Positions 18,457-26,829 are shown, counted from the stretch's first letter. The stretch: 64,000 nucleotides of DNA from Hymenobacter cellulosilyticus (GCF_022919215.1 NZ_CP095046.1:3338501-3402500); one strand, 5' to 3'. Numbers and translations are program-made. Notes: generated by a model not told the origin, from the letters alone.

Positions 18457-18899
18457 TTAGCGCCGAGTATATTTCGAGATAGTAACTCCCCGGCTTTGCC
18501 CACGCGCCGGTCGTTGGTCAGCGTAAGCTCGGTGGGCGACAGGGTGGTGATGGTGAAGTCCATCGAGCCCTGGATGGGGTTGTTCATCGTCAAGCTAGTC
18601 CCGTTCCAGACGTAGTTGCCGCTCCAGCTCAGCACATCATCGGTGTAAGAGGCGTAGCTTTTATCGGCGCGCAGCAGGATGTAGGCGTTGCGCGGGGTGC
18701 CGTTGCCGTTGTCGTAGTAGGTTTCGTCGAACGTAATCCGGCCGTCCGAATCGTAGAGGGTCAGCTGCACGGTCTGGGAGTCCCAACGGCCGACGAGGTC
18801 CGGCTTGGGCTGCGGATCTTCGGTCTGCTTCTTAGAGCAGGCTGCCGCTCCAAGCAAGAAGACAAATACCAATAAGCGGGTAAGTAGGAAAGGGCGCAT
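18457..18899 (-). CDS. Lipocalin-like lipoprotein (probable frameshift near 3' end)
   Basis: Starts MRPFLLTRLLVFVFLLGAAAC, a lipoprotein signal with lipobox AAAC. The mature domain begins DLVGRWDSQTVQLTLYDSDG and continues LSWSGNYVWNGTSLTM and MDFTITTLSPTELTLTNDRR, the strand pattern of the Bacteroidota lipocalin-like families (lipocalin_4/5 type). In the raw frame the end is the odd TCTVCLR at 18405. Adding one G in a GGGG run near 18496 gives AGGVTISKYTRR and a stop at 18457-18459, which looks more natural (147 residues). Confidence 0.7.
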
Positions 18900-18998
18900 A
18901 CGGCTCAGAGGGTAATAAGCTGTCGGTAGAGTAAATAGTGGTGCAAAATAACGGATATAAGCCTTTCGCTCTAGCAAAGTATGGGCACAGTTGCTCAG

Positions 18999-19553
18999 CT
19001 ATTGTGAAGGTGCCGCTGGCAACTCTTCCAGCAGCTCCCGCAGCACCTCGGCCTCCCGCTCCAGTCCGGCAATGCGGGCTTCCAGCAGCTTCTGGGGCCC
19101 GGTGCCACATTCGTAGAGCAGGGCGATTTCGGCTTCGCCTTCAATCAGGGCCAGCCAGTTTTCTTCGTGGGCGGGGTTCTTCACGGGGCCGGTAAAGGCG
19201 CGCAGGGCGGGCAGGGCCGCAAGGCGGGCTTCGTGGGGAGCCGCTTTGAGCTGTAACTGGGCCAATTCGTAGCGCAGGCGGCCGGCGTGGTGCCGACAGT
19301 AGGCCAGCCGGGCCTGTATGGGCGCCGGGTCCGGCGCGGGTGGGGGCAGCGGTGGGGGAGCGGGGCGGTTGCCGGCCGGGTCATACACCAGCCCCAGGGT
19401 AGCGAGGGTAAGCCGAATCAGTTGGCTGGCCGTGCCCAGCGGCCAGGAACGGTGTACGCCTTCGGCCAAGGCTACACTGTTACGGGATATGCCTAGCCAG
19501 CTGCCCATCATTTCCTGCGAAAGCCCCAGTTTCGCCCGAATCTCATCGGCCAT
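18999..19553 (-). CDS. Helix-turn-helix protein with a Pro-rich linker and helical C-terminal domain
   Basis: 184 residues. The N-terminus has an XRE-like helix-turn-helix (IRAKLGLSQEMMGSWLGISRNSV), then a hinge of prolines (NRPAPPPLPPPAPDPAP), then an Ala/Leu/Glu-rich helical domain ending in a likely coiled coil (RIAGLEREAEVLRELLEEL). The composition suggests a DNA-binding regulator or scaffold that dimerises through its C-terminus. A 52-bp palindrome lies 24-75 bp upstream of the start, a plausible operator. No close family recognised. Confidence 0.65.
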   Translation of the reverse strand: MADEIRAKLGLSQEMMGSWLGISRNSVALAEGVHRSWPLGTASQLIRLTLATLGLVYDPAGNRPAPPPLPPPAPDPAPIQARLAYCRHHAGRLRYELAQLQLKAAPHEARLAALPALRAFTGPVKNPAHEENWLALIEGEAEIALLYECGTGPQKLLEARIAGLEREAEVLRELLEELPAAPSQ

Positions 19554-19577
19554 AAGTAAGAAGTAAGCGCTAACGAT

Positions 19578-19629
19578 TGAAACACTTTTGCCTGAAACAA
19601 TTTAAAGTGTTTCAGGCAAAAGTGTTTCA
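19578..19629. promoter_or_regulatory. 52-bp palindrome with four phased TGAAACA boxes (putative operator)
   Basis: Perfect 21-bp inverted repeat (19579-19599 with 19608-19628, loop of 8). It contains TGAAACA at 19578 and 19593 and TGTTTCA at 19608 and 19623, so four heptamers begin exactly 15 bp apart, two in each orientation. There is no T tract on either strand, which argues against a plain terminator. It lies between the HTH gene start (19553) and the 3' end of the first BLUF gene (19673). Confidence 0.65.
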
Positions 19630-19644
19630 CGCTGGCCCGCATTA

Positions 19645-19652
19645 TATCTTTG
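19645..19652 (+). promoter_or_regulatory. TATCTTTG box on the plus strand, antisense to BLUF gene
   Basis: Exact match to the Bacteroidota -7 box TAnnTTTG, reading rightward into the complementary strand of the BLUF gene at 19673-20119. The last TGTTTC of the palindrome would lie at the -33 position. It could drive an antisense RNA, or be chance. Confidence 0.3.
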
Positions 19653-19672
19653 GTCCCGTACCGGATATGGCC

Positions 19673-20119
19673 TCAGTAGCGAATCTTGTGGTCGGTAACG
19701 AACGAAACCAAGAGCTCCTGCAGGGACGCCGCTTCCGTATTGGTTTTGATCAGGCTGTTTGGGTAGGAGGGAGTGGCCAGGTTCAGGTAGCCCGTCAGGT
19801 AGGCAAAGTCCTCGGGGTGCACGGCCTTGAAGCCCATGGACCACTGCGCGAAGCAGCGCTGCGGAATCGGGCCGTCGGCCAGCTTGGTCACGTCGTAGTG
19901 GCGCAGATCCTGCTCGATGCGGCCGAAAATGTATTCCACCTCGTGCTGCGGCCCTTCCAGCACCTGCAGAACGTGCGAGTCGCAGTAGAGCAGCACCCCG
20001 GTCAGGCCGTGGCTGTGGTTCCAGGCGCGGGAGTGGGTCAGCAGGGCCTCTAACTCAGCTTCACTCAGCGGGGCGGTTACGTTGCTTTGGTACACGAGGT
20101 GGTGGAGGTCGGCAGTCAT
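19673..20119 (-). CDS. BLUF-domain blue-light sensor
   Basis: 148 residues, a single BLUF (FAD-binding blue-light) domain plus a short helical tail. Start set at MTADLHHLVYQSN. The flavin-photocycle residues are present: Tyr in LVYQS, Asn in RAWNHSHGLTGVLLY, Gln in VLQVLEG; also DLRHYDV and RCFAQWSMGF. There is no attached output domain, so it probably signals through a partner protein. Tandem paralogue of the next gene, with 74 bp between them; downstream is the palindrome and HTH gene. Confidence 0.92.
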   Translation of the reverse strand: MTADLHHLVYQSNVTAPLSEAELEALLTHSRAWNHSHGLTGVLLYCDSHVLQVLEGPQHEVEYIFGRIEQDLRHYDVTKLADGPIPQRCFAQWSMGFKAVHPEDFAYLTGYLNLATPSYPNSLIKTNTEAASLQELLVSFVTDHKIRY

Positions 20120-20193
20120 ACGGAGTAAGCTAGGAAGGCTGCTTAAGTAGCTATTTTTCTGGCCAACACGCAAGCCCAATGCTGGTTTCCTCC

Positions 20194-20646
20194 TTAATAC
20201 CGAATTGGCTCCTCCGTCAGAAAAGCGGTTAGCAGCGTGTGCAGGGCAGTGGTATCATTGGCGGCAATGCAAGCCGAAAAAGCCGGGGAATTCGGATCCA
20301 GGTACCCGGGCAAGTGCCGAAAGTGCTCCGCCTGCATCACGTTAAATCCCATCGACCAGTGGGCGAAGCTACGCTGGCTAATGGGGCCGTCGGTCAGGGT
20401 TGTCACATTATGGTGGCGCGTGTCGCGCTCAATCCGGGCGTAGATAAAGTGGACGGCCTCTTCCGAGCCTTCCAGCACTTGCATAAACCGACCCTGGCTG
20501 TAGAGCAGCACGCCCGTGAGGCCATATTCCAGGTTGGCGGCCCGGGCCTGCGTAAGCATATCCTCCAGCTCCTGCTCGGATGGGATACTAGTAGCCGTGC
20601 TCTGATACGCTAAGTGATGCAGAGAATAAGGAAGGGGCAAAGGCAT
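20194..20646 (-). CDS. BLUF-domain blue-light sensor (paralogue)
   Basis: 150 residues, same architecture as its downstream neighbour: Tyr in LAYQST, Asn in ARAANLEYGLTGVLLY, Gln in RFMQVLEG, then RDTRHHNV and RSFAHWSMGF. The two proteins share blocks such as LTDGPISQR/LADGPIPQR and the C-terminal ending IRY, so they probably arose by tandem duplication. Alone it has no output domain. The region 20647-20831 upstream holds no gene. Confidence 0.92.
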   Translation of the reverse strand: MPLPLPYSLHHLAYQSTATSIPSEQELEDMLTQARAANLEYGLTGVLLYSQGRFMQVLEGSEEAVHFIYARIERDTRHHNVTTLTDGPISQRSFAHWSMGFNVMQAEHFRHLPGYLDPNSPAFSACIAANDTTALHTLLTAFLTEEPIRY

Positions 20647-20831
20647 ACAGTAAACCAGATAAGCTCAAGTGAATACGGGTTATGCCAGCCCAAAGGCTGT
20701 GGTTGAGGTCGAATAAAAGCATGGGCTGGATCCGGCGGGCATCGGGCTCTGCGCTATAATGCCCCGCAATAAGCCCGTAGGGGCCCCTGCACCCACCCGC
20801 TAAGGCGCTAGAAAACCCGGTTTGGGTTTCC

Positions 20832-20839
20832 TATCTTTG
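20832..20839 (+). promoter_or_regulatory. Promoter -7 box for dnaN
   Basis: TATCTTTG matches the Bacteroidota TAnnTTTG consensus and lies 36 bp before the dnaN start. No clear -33 TTTG is seen at the usual distance. Confidence 0.6.
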
Positions 20840-20874
20840 TCCTCTTCTTTACAACGCCAGCCAACTCCGCCTAT

Positions 20875-21997
20875 ATGAAGTTTATCGTATCGTCTTCCGC
20901 CTTGCTCAAGCAGCTGCAGAGCATCAACGGCGTGGTGACCAACAACCCCGTGGTGCCGATTCTGGAGAACTTTCTCTTTGAAATCGAGGATGGCAAGCTG
21001 ACGATTACCGCCTCCGACCTGGAGACCAGCATGATTACCGAGCTGCCCGTGGAAGCCCGCGAAAGTGGCCGCATTGCTGCTCCCGCCCGCATCCTGCTCG
21101 ACACCCTGAAGAACCTGCCCGACCAGCCCGTGACCTTCACCCTGGACGAGGAAACCTATACCATCGAAATTGCCTCGGCCAACGGCCGCTACAAGCTGGC
21201 CGGCGAAAACGCCACCGACTTCCCCGCGTGCCGGTCGTGAAAGGCTCTTCGCCAATCGAAATTCCCTCCTCGTCGTTGTCGCGGGCCATTACCAAGACCA
21301 TCTTCGCCGTTAGCACCGACGAGCTGCGGCCCGCCATGACCGGCATTCTGGTGCAGCTGGCCGACGCTCAGGTAACCTTCGTGGCCACCGACGGGCACCG
21401 CCTGCTGCGCTACCGCCGCTCCGACGTGGGCGCGGGCCAGACGGCCAACCTGATTATTCCGCGCAAGGCCTTTAATCTACTGAAAGGTGCCCTGCCCTCC
21501 GAGGCAACTACCGTGCGCGTCGAGTTCAATAATTCCAATGCCTTCTTCAGCTTCAACCAGATGCGCCTCGTGTGCCGCCTGATTGATGAGCGCTACCCCG
21601 ATTACGAAAACGTAATTCCGGTGAGCAACCCCAACAAGCTTATCATCAGCCGCGCCGAGATTCTAAACTCGGTGAAGCGCATCATGATCTACTCGAACAA
21701 GACCACCCACCAGGTGCGCCTGCGTCTGGCTGGTTCCGAGCTGACCATTTCGGCCGAAGACCTCGACTTCAGCAACGAAGCCAACGAGCGTCTGGCCTGC
21801 CAGTACGAGGGTGAGGACATGGAAATCGGCTTCAATGCCCGCTTCCTGGCCGAAATGCTTTCCAACATCGACTCCGAGGAAATCACCCTGGAGCTGAGCA
21901 CCCCAACCGCGCCGGCCTGCTCATGCCCACCGTCGCCGACGACAACGAGAGCATCCTGATGCTGGTCATGCCGGTGATGCTGAACAACTACGTCTAA
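20875..21997 (+). CDS. dnaN: DNA polymerase III beta subunit (sliding clamp); two frameshifts
   Basis: Ring-shaped clamp that tethers polymerase III to DNA; essential. MKFIVSSSALLKQLQSINGVV start, PVVPILENFLFEIEDGKLTI, VATDGHRLLRYRR, and the C-terminal MLVMPVMLNNYV that lines the client-binding cleft. Restoring one C near 21225 (TTCCCC GCGTG) and one near 21902 (AGCACCCC AAC) gives 374 residues, the usual length. Disruption of an essential gene twice in C runs is the strongest argument that frameshifts in this window are sequence errors. No dnaA is nearby. Confidence 0.96.
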
Positions 21998-22043
21998 GCG
22001 CGGTTTAGACAGCTCAGTAGTCATTTGCCAACTTAAAATCATC

Positions 22044-22143
22044 TGTCATCCTGAGCTTGCGAAGGACCTTTCCACGTTAGAACGAACCAGTTTAACGACT
22101 CTCGCTCAACGGTTATAAGGTCCTTCGCAAGCTCAGGATGACA
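22044..22143. repeat. Interspersed palindromic repeat, family ii (copy 2)
   Basis: 27-bp perfect inverted arms beginning TGTCATCCTGAGCTTGCGAA (22044-22070) and complementary at 22117-22143, with a 46-bp core differing from the copy at 15348-15443. It fills the dnaN-gldC spacer. Confidence 0.9.
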
Positions 22144-22169
22144 CACTTTTTTACAAGAACATCCTTCCG

Positions 22170-22508
22170 ATGAAAAAATCCGAAATCCGCTTCAGCATAG
22201 CCCTCGACGATAAGAAAGTGCCCGAGGCCATTAGCTGGACGGCCACCGACGCGGGTCCCGATATTCACTTTGCCAAGGCCATCAACATTGCCCTCTGGGA
22301 CCGGGACGAGCGCGGCACGATGAAAATCGACCTGTGGACCAAGGAAATGCCCGTTGACGAGATGAAGCGCTTCTGCGTGGACAACATGGGCTCCATGGCC
22401 GAAAGCCTGGTGACGGCCACCAACGACACGGAAATGGCTACCAAAATCCGCAACCTTTGCCGGGAGCTGACCGACTACCTCAACAAGCAGGAAGCTGAGC
22501 AGCGCTAA
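22170..22508 (+). CDS. gldC: Gliding motility protein GldC
   Basis: 112 residues. MKKSEIRFSIALDDKKVPEAI start, then ISWTATDAGPDIHFAKAINIALWDRDERGTM (split here: ISWTATDAG, AKAINIALWDRD) and KIDLWTKEMPVDEMKRF are characteristic of GldC. In Flavobacterium GldC is a soluble accessory protein of gliding, with gldB usually adjacent; gldB is not seen here. A terminator follows. Confidence 0.9.
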   Translation: MKKSEIRFSIALDDKKVPEAISWTATDAGPDIHFAKAINIALWDRDERGTMKIDLWTKEMPVDEMKRFCVDNMGSMAESLVTATNDTEMATKIRNLCRELTDYLNKQEAEQR

Positions 22509-22560
22509 GCCAGCCACTACTAACTTATTGGGGCATTATTCCGATAAGGTCCCGACACAG

Positions 22561-22595
22561 AAAAGCCCCGCCGGAGCAATCCAGCGGGGCTTTTT
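22561..22595. terminator. Bidirectional hairpin terminator
   Basis: AAAAGCCCCGC pairs with GCGGGGCTTTT and is followed by T, between the convergent gldC and the exported protein at 22618. Confidence 0.88.
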
Positions 22596-22617
22596 CTATA
22601 TCCAGGAGGCAGGAAGC

Positions 22618-23130
22618 TTAGCGGCCGGCTTCGGCCGGCGTCGTGCGGGCCGGGCCGATGGTAGCGCCGCGGCTGCTGGCCGGCAGCGGGTTGCGCACCG
22701 ACTTCACGAATACGGCGTTAGTCTGCTTGGCGTAGTCCTTGTCGTACTTGTAGAAATCCTCGCGGGAGTCGTAGTAGGCGCTGTACTGGGAATTGCTCAG
22801 CACGCTGCGCAACTCCTGGTCCCGCTCCCGGCACACCAGGCCGCACTGCTCGTCGATGAGGCGGGGGTTGCCGGCGTTTTTCTGCTCAATGGCGGCCATT
22901 TTGGCCACTTTGTCCTCGTTGATGGCCCGCAGGCGGGACGATTGGTAACCGTTCAGGCGCAGGTCGCGGGCCATCTGGTCGGAGAGGCGCTTGGCGCGCT
23001 CCTGCACCGGGTTGAGGCGGGGCGTAGCTTTGGTTTTATCCTGGGGCTGAACTATGGCGGGCTTCTGCTGAGCCTGCGCGCCCAGCGTTGCGGCCAGAAT
23101 CAGCGCGGCGGTGGCAAGTTGATTTCTCAT
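22618..23130 (-). CDS. Exported helical protein, Spy/CpxP-like in pattern
   Basis: 170 residues: signal peptide MRNQLATAALILAATLGAQAQ, a basic Gln/Lys/Thr-rich segment, then helices ERAKRLSDQMARDLRLNGYQ and LRAINEDKVAKMAAIEQKN. This 'lambda' of charged helices with LRLNGYQ in place of the LTxxQ motif resembles periplasmic Spy/CpxP-like proteins, but the match is weak. DREDFYKYDKDYAK-like aromatic-acidic text follows. Function not assigned. Confidence 0.65.
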   Translation of the reverse strand: MRNQLATAALILAATLGAQAQQKPAIVQPQDKTKATPRLNPVQERAKRLSDQMARDLRLNGYQSSRLRAINEDKVAKMAAIEQKNAGNPRLIDEQCGLVCRERDQELRSVLSNSQYSAYYDSREDFYKYDKDYAKQTNAVFVKSVRNPLPASSRGATIGPARTTPAEAGR

Positions 23131-23274
23131 GGTATAGAAGCAGTTATTTGAACAAATAAAGAGCTGCTCTCCGGCTGAAACAAAATCCTCAGCGCCTGGC
23201 AGGTGTCTTTCCTTAACGAAAAACTATGCCAGGGAGTTCGGGTGTTAAGGGGCTCAACTGTTAATGAGGACAAT

Positions 23275-23457
23275 ATGCTGCTGCAAAAGCTGGGTCCTTG
23301 CGAGACAGAATGACGAAGCCATCCGTCCTCTAAAATGTGCCAAGCTATTGTGAATGGGAAGCCCTTTCCCGTCATAACGAGAAAGGGCTTTCTGGTAAAA
23401 GAGCGGGTCGTACTGGGTAGAGGACGGATGGCCGCGCTTTGCTCGCCATGACACGAG
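23275..23457. repeat. Interspersed palindromic repeat, family i (copy 2, reversed)
   Basis: Read on the minus strand it repeats GTCATGGCGAGC, CCATCCGTCCTCTA, CAGTACGACCCGCTC and TTTTACCAGAAAGCCC as in the copy at 14252-14400. An inner hairpin AGCCCTTTCCCGT...ACGAGAAAGGGCT adds structure. It takes up most of the 344-bp gap 23131-23474; the first 140 bp of the gap hold nothing I recognise. Confidence 0.75.
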
Positions 23458-23474
23458 AGGTTAGCGTGGCAAGC

Positions 23475-24014
23475 TTACCAGTTGTTTTTCCACATCATCG
23501 ACTCCACGGGCTTGTCGGTGCGCTCGTTGTATTTGGCGTTGGCCTTGCGATTATAGAAGGTTTGCACGTCGCCCTGCACGGCGAAGTAGATGAGCTGGCC
23601 GATGGGCATGCCCGGGTACACACGCACCTGCTGGGTCACGGAGATTTCCAGGGTCCAGGTGTTGCAGAAGCCTACGTCGCCTTTGCCGGCGGTGGCGTGA
23701 ATGTCGATGCCGAGGCGGCCCACGCTCGACTTGCCTTCCAGAAAGGGGACCTGGGCGTGGCTTTCGGTATACTCTTCCGTAACGCCCAGATACAGCACGC
23801 CGGGCTCCAGCACGAAGCCTTCTTCGGCCGACATCTCAAACACGTCGATTTCGTTGTGCTTGCGCGCATCCAGCACTTTGTCGCGGTACGTGGCCAGGTA
23901 GCGGCCCAGGTGCACATCGTATGAGTTGGTGCCCAGGCAGCTGGGGTCGTAGGGCTCAATAACGATGTTGCCGCGCTCAATCTCGGCTAGAATCTGCTGA
24001 TCGGTAAGAATCAT
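23475..24014 (-). CDS. dcd: dCTP deaminase
   Basis: 179 residues, intact trimeric dUTPase-fold enzyme converting dCTP to dUTP and ammonia for dTTP synthesis. MILTDQQILAEIERGNIVI start, LGTNSYDVHLGRYL, the catalytic block LEGKSSVGRLGIDIHATAG, then GFCNTWTLEISV and VYPGMPIGQLIY. It lies in the same direction as the protein upstream at 24154. Confidence 0.95.
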   Translation of the reverse strand: MILTDQQILAEIERGNIVIEPYDPSCLGTNSYDVHLGRYLATYRDKVLDARKHNEIDVFEMSAEEGFVLEPGVLYLGVTEEYTESHAQVPFLEGKSSVGRLGIDIHATAGKGDVGFCNTWTLEISVTQQVRVYPGMPIGQLIYFAVQGDVQTFYNRKANAKYNERTDKPVESMMWKNNW

Positions 24015-24153
24015 GGAAGGGGTGAAGGGGTGTTGTTAGTAGGTACTTGGTAGGGCCGATAGTTGCTGGTTAGCTAGGCTGATTGATAATGACAGGGGGA
24101 AGCAGAACAGCTTTACGCAAGCAACCATCACCCTGTAAGGCGCAATGCCCAGC

Positions 24154-25022
24154 CTATTCCGGGTCGTCTTCGTCGCCGTAGCGGTCCTGGGGCAAAGAGC
24201 CGGCGGGACGCTTGCGGGGCGGGAGGCGTCGGTGGGCTGACGCTCTTCCAGCTCCTCGGCCAGGCCGTCGAGGCGGGCGCGCAGGTCGGGCAGCACGTTG
24301 GCAATGAGGTGGAACAGCAGCAGCGTCGAGGTGGCCGAGAGCAGCAGGGCCAGGTAGTCGACCCAGTCGTGGCGCACGGTAATATCCAGGGGGCGTACCG
24401 TCGGGCCGGTAGCCGTGCGCGGGGAGCCCACAGAGGGTTCGGGCTGGGGCGTAGGGTCTTCGGCTACAACGGTAGTAGCCGGAATGGCGTCAATGTCGGC
24501 CGGGGGCACGGCGGCTTCGTCCACGGCTACGTCCTCGGGGTTGGGGTCCTCAGAGGCGTTGAACTGGGCAGAAGCCTGCTTAATGCTGCGCTGCAGGGAG
24601 CGAATCAAAGCTACCCGCTCGTCGCGGGGCAGCACGCGGATAAAGAACTCGAAGTTTTTGTCGATCAGCAGGGTATTGAGCTGCTTTTCAAACTCGGCCA
24701 GGTCGGTGCGGCCCTTGCCGAAGCGGCTTTTGAAGCGTTCCGACACATCGTTGTAGTTCAGAAAAAGCTTGCGCAGATTGGCGTTGCCCCCGAAGCCGTC
24801 GAACTCTTTGCGGGCCTTATGGCTGCGCAGCGTGACAGGAAACTTGTTGCGGGTAAACGACTTGTCGTACACCGTTTCCATGGTCCGGAAGTTCAGCTCG
24901 TCCACGGTGCGGTCGAACAGGCGCTTATTGGCTGCCGCCGGTGCTTCTACCTGGGCGTGCAAGGGGCCCAGCGAGGCGACAAGCAGGAAAACAAGGGAGA
25001 ACAAAAGGCGAAAGTGGCGCAT
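24154..25022 (-). CDS. Exported membrane-anchored hypothetical protein (one frameshift)
   Basis: 289 residues after restoration. Signal peptide MRHFRLLFSLVFLLVASLG...HAQ; a helical, basic domain (LFDRTVDELNFRTMETVYDK, LLIDKNFEFFIRVLPRDER); a Pro/Glu/Thr-rich linker; then one membrane helix (YLALLLSATSTLLLFHLIANVL) and a charged tail. Restoring a C in the CCCC run near 24209 gives the ending RKRPAGSLPQDRYGDEDDPE and a TAG at 24154-24156, rather than running on into the spacer. No family recognised. Confidence 0.7.
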
Positions 25023-25043
25023 GGCAGCAAAGCAGATTGGCCG

Positions 25044-25051
25044 CAAAGGTA
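25044..25051 (-). promoter_or_regulatory. Promoter -7 box
   Basis: TACCTTTG on the minus strand, 21 bp before the start of the gene ending at 24154; a T-rich TTTTTTG lies upstream as possible -33 element. Confidence 0.55.
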
Positions 25052-25137
25052 ACCAGTACTCGTCGTGGTTCGGAAAACCAAGCAAAAAACTGTGGATTTT
25101 AGGCTGTTTGGTCTTTGCCTTAAGCCACGACAAAGCT

Positions 25138-25218
25138 GGGCGTCGCCCATTTCACAGGACGTAGGGCATTCTGCGCAGCAAGCGTCGTTCAATACGTCCT
25201 GTGAAATGGGCGACGCCC
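25138..25218. repeat. 26-bp perfect inverted repeat
   Basis: The left arm begins GGGCGTCGCCCATTTCACAG (25138-25163) and is fully complementary to 25193-25218, enclosing 29 nt. It directly abuts the family i copy at 25219-25405, so the 387-bp gap 25023-25409 is nearly all repeat DNA. Probably another MITE/REP-like unit. Confidence 0.85.
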
Positions 25219-25405
25219 TCCGAAGTGAAAAGCCCTAACGTCAGAGCAGACGTTAGGGCTTTCTGGTAAAAGAACGGGACTACCTTCGCAGAGGACGAAT
25301 TGCTTCGCGTCCTCGCAATGACAGAGAAGAACTGCGCTTTTCTGGTAAAAGGCCGAGTCAAACCTTGTAGAGGTTAGCTTCGGCCAGCACCTCGCAATGA
25401 CCGGC
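25219..25405. repeat. Interspersed repeat, family i (copy 3, reversed, with partial second unit)
   Basis: Contains AAAGCCCTAACGTC/GACGTTAGGGCTTT, then CTGGTAAAAGAACGGGAC, GCAGAGGACGAATTGCTTCG and CTCGCAATGACAGAGAAG, the reverse of copy 1. A shortened second unit follows (TTTCTGGTAAAAGG... to CTCGCAATGACC). Confidence 0.75.
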
Positions 25406-25409
25406 TTGT

Positions 25410-26734
25410 TTACAAGCCGTGGGCTTCGCGCATCGACTCGCGGCAGGCGGTCAGGTACTGATCTACTAGCTCGTCGGTAATGGCCGTAGACACGAACAGG
25501 GCCTCGTACTGGGCGGGGCCAGGTAGATACCGCGGTTCAGCATGGCCCGGAAGTAGCGGCCAAAGGCCTCCGTGTCGGAGGTTTTGGCGTCTTCCAGGTT
25601 GTGTACCGGCTTATCGGTGAAGAACACGCTGAACATGGAGCCCACCTGGTTGACGATGTAGTTCAGGCCCAGCTCGGCAGCAATCTGGCGGGTACCATCG
25701 GCAATGCGGGTGGTGATGCGCTCCAGCTCGGTGTAGAGCTCGGGGTGCTCCTGCAGATAGGTGAGCTGGGCAATTCCCGCGGCCGTGGCAATGGGGTTGC
25801 CCGAGAGCGTGCCGGCCTGGTACACTTTGCCCGCCGGGGCCACGCAGTCCATAATGTCCTGCCGGCCGCCATACGCACCCACGGGCATACCGCCGCCAAT
25901 GATTTTGCCCAGCGTGGTCATGTCGGGCGTGATGCCGAAGAGCTCTTGCGCCCCACCGCGGGCCAGGCGGAAGCCGGTCATTACCTCATCGAAAATCAGA
26001 ACGATGCCGTGCTCGGTGCATAGCTCGCGCAGGCCCTGCAGGTAGCCTTGGTCAGGCGCCACCAGGCCCATGTTGCCGACTACCGGCTCCAGAATCAGGG
26101 CGGCTACCTGGTCTTGGTTGACTTCAATGGCCGCTTTGGCTGCTGCCAAATCGTTGTAGGGCACCGTGATGGTGTCCTGGGCTACGCCCTCGGTCACGCC
26201 GGGCGAGTCGGGAGTACCCAGGGTGAGGGCGCCGCTGCCGGCCGCAATCAGGAAGGAGTCGCCATGGCCGTGGTAGCAGCCTTCAAACTTGATGATCTTG
26301 TTGCGGCCAGTGTAGCCCCGGGCCACCCGAATGGCCGACATGCAGGCCTCGGTGCCGGAGTTGACGAGCCGCACCTTCTCGATGCTGGGCACCATTTTCT
26401 TGATCAGCTCAGCCATTTCGACCTCGCGGCGGGTAGGTGCCCCAAACGAGAGGGAGCCCTGAATGGCGTCCTGCACGGCGTTGAGCACCACTTCCGGGGC
26501 GTGGCCCAGAATCATGGGACCCCAGGAGTTGATGAAATCCATGTAGCGGTTGCCGTCCACGTCGGTCAGCCAGGCACCCTTGGCCGACTGCATAAACACG
26601 GGGTGGCCGCCTACGGCCCGGAAAGCCCGTACCGGCGAGTTGACGCCGCCGGGAATGTGGTTTTTAGCGCGGGTAAACAGCGCGTCGGAAGTAGCGAGGT
26701 TGAGGTCGGTATGCAGAGCTGAATCTTGGGACAT
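25410..26734 (-). CDS. hemL: Glutamate-1-semialdehyde 2,1-aminomutase (one frameshift)
   Basis: PLP enzyme making 5-aminolevulinate for haem by the C5 pathway. 441 residues after restoration. NHIPGGVNSPVRAFRAVGG, FINSWGPMILGHAP, the PLP region RLVNSGTEACMSAIRVARG, IKFEGCYHGHGDSFL, FDEVMTGFRLARGG, and the Schiff-base Lys in TTLGKIIGGGMPVGAYGG. Restoring one C near 25518 (GCCCC GCCC on the coding strand) gives LAPAQYEALFVSTAITDELV and the stop at 25410-25412. It follows the LpoA-like gene across an inverted-array spacer. Confidence 0.95.
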
Positions 26735-26829
26735 GGGAAGCGGTAAAAAGGAAAGCAGTGAGGCGGTAAACGTAAACTAGAGTGGCGGATATCTCACTGC
26801 TGCTTACCCGCTACTCACTATAGTATAAC
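26735..26829. repeat. Inverted low-complexity array filling the LpoA-like/hemL spacer (locus E)
   Basis: AGCAGTGAG (26754-26762) pairs with CTCACTGCT (26793-26801); AGCGGTAA-type words near hemL and their complement TTACCCGCT near the upstream gene add to the stem. It runs from the stop of one minus-strand gene to the ATG of the next, 95 bp. Arms are more degenerate than at loci B, C and D. Confidence 0.55.

Noticed and set aside
19577..20053. Plus-strand open frame starting in the palindrome and covering the BLUF gene
   Set aside because: Antisense shadow; only the promoter-like box is worth noting.
20875..21997. dnaN as a pseudogene or programmed-frameshift gene
   Set aside because: Both breaks are single losses in CCCC runs, the same error seen across the window, and the restored protein is full length.
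24015..24153. Gap before dcd as a clear member of the array class
   Set aside because: Start-side arm is word-like but the partner arm is only weakly complementary; kept as a weak candidate only.
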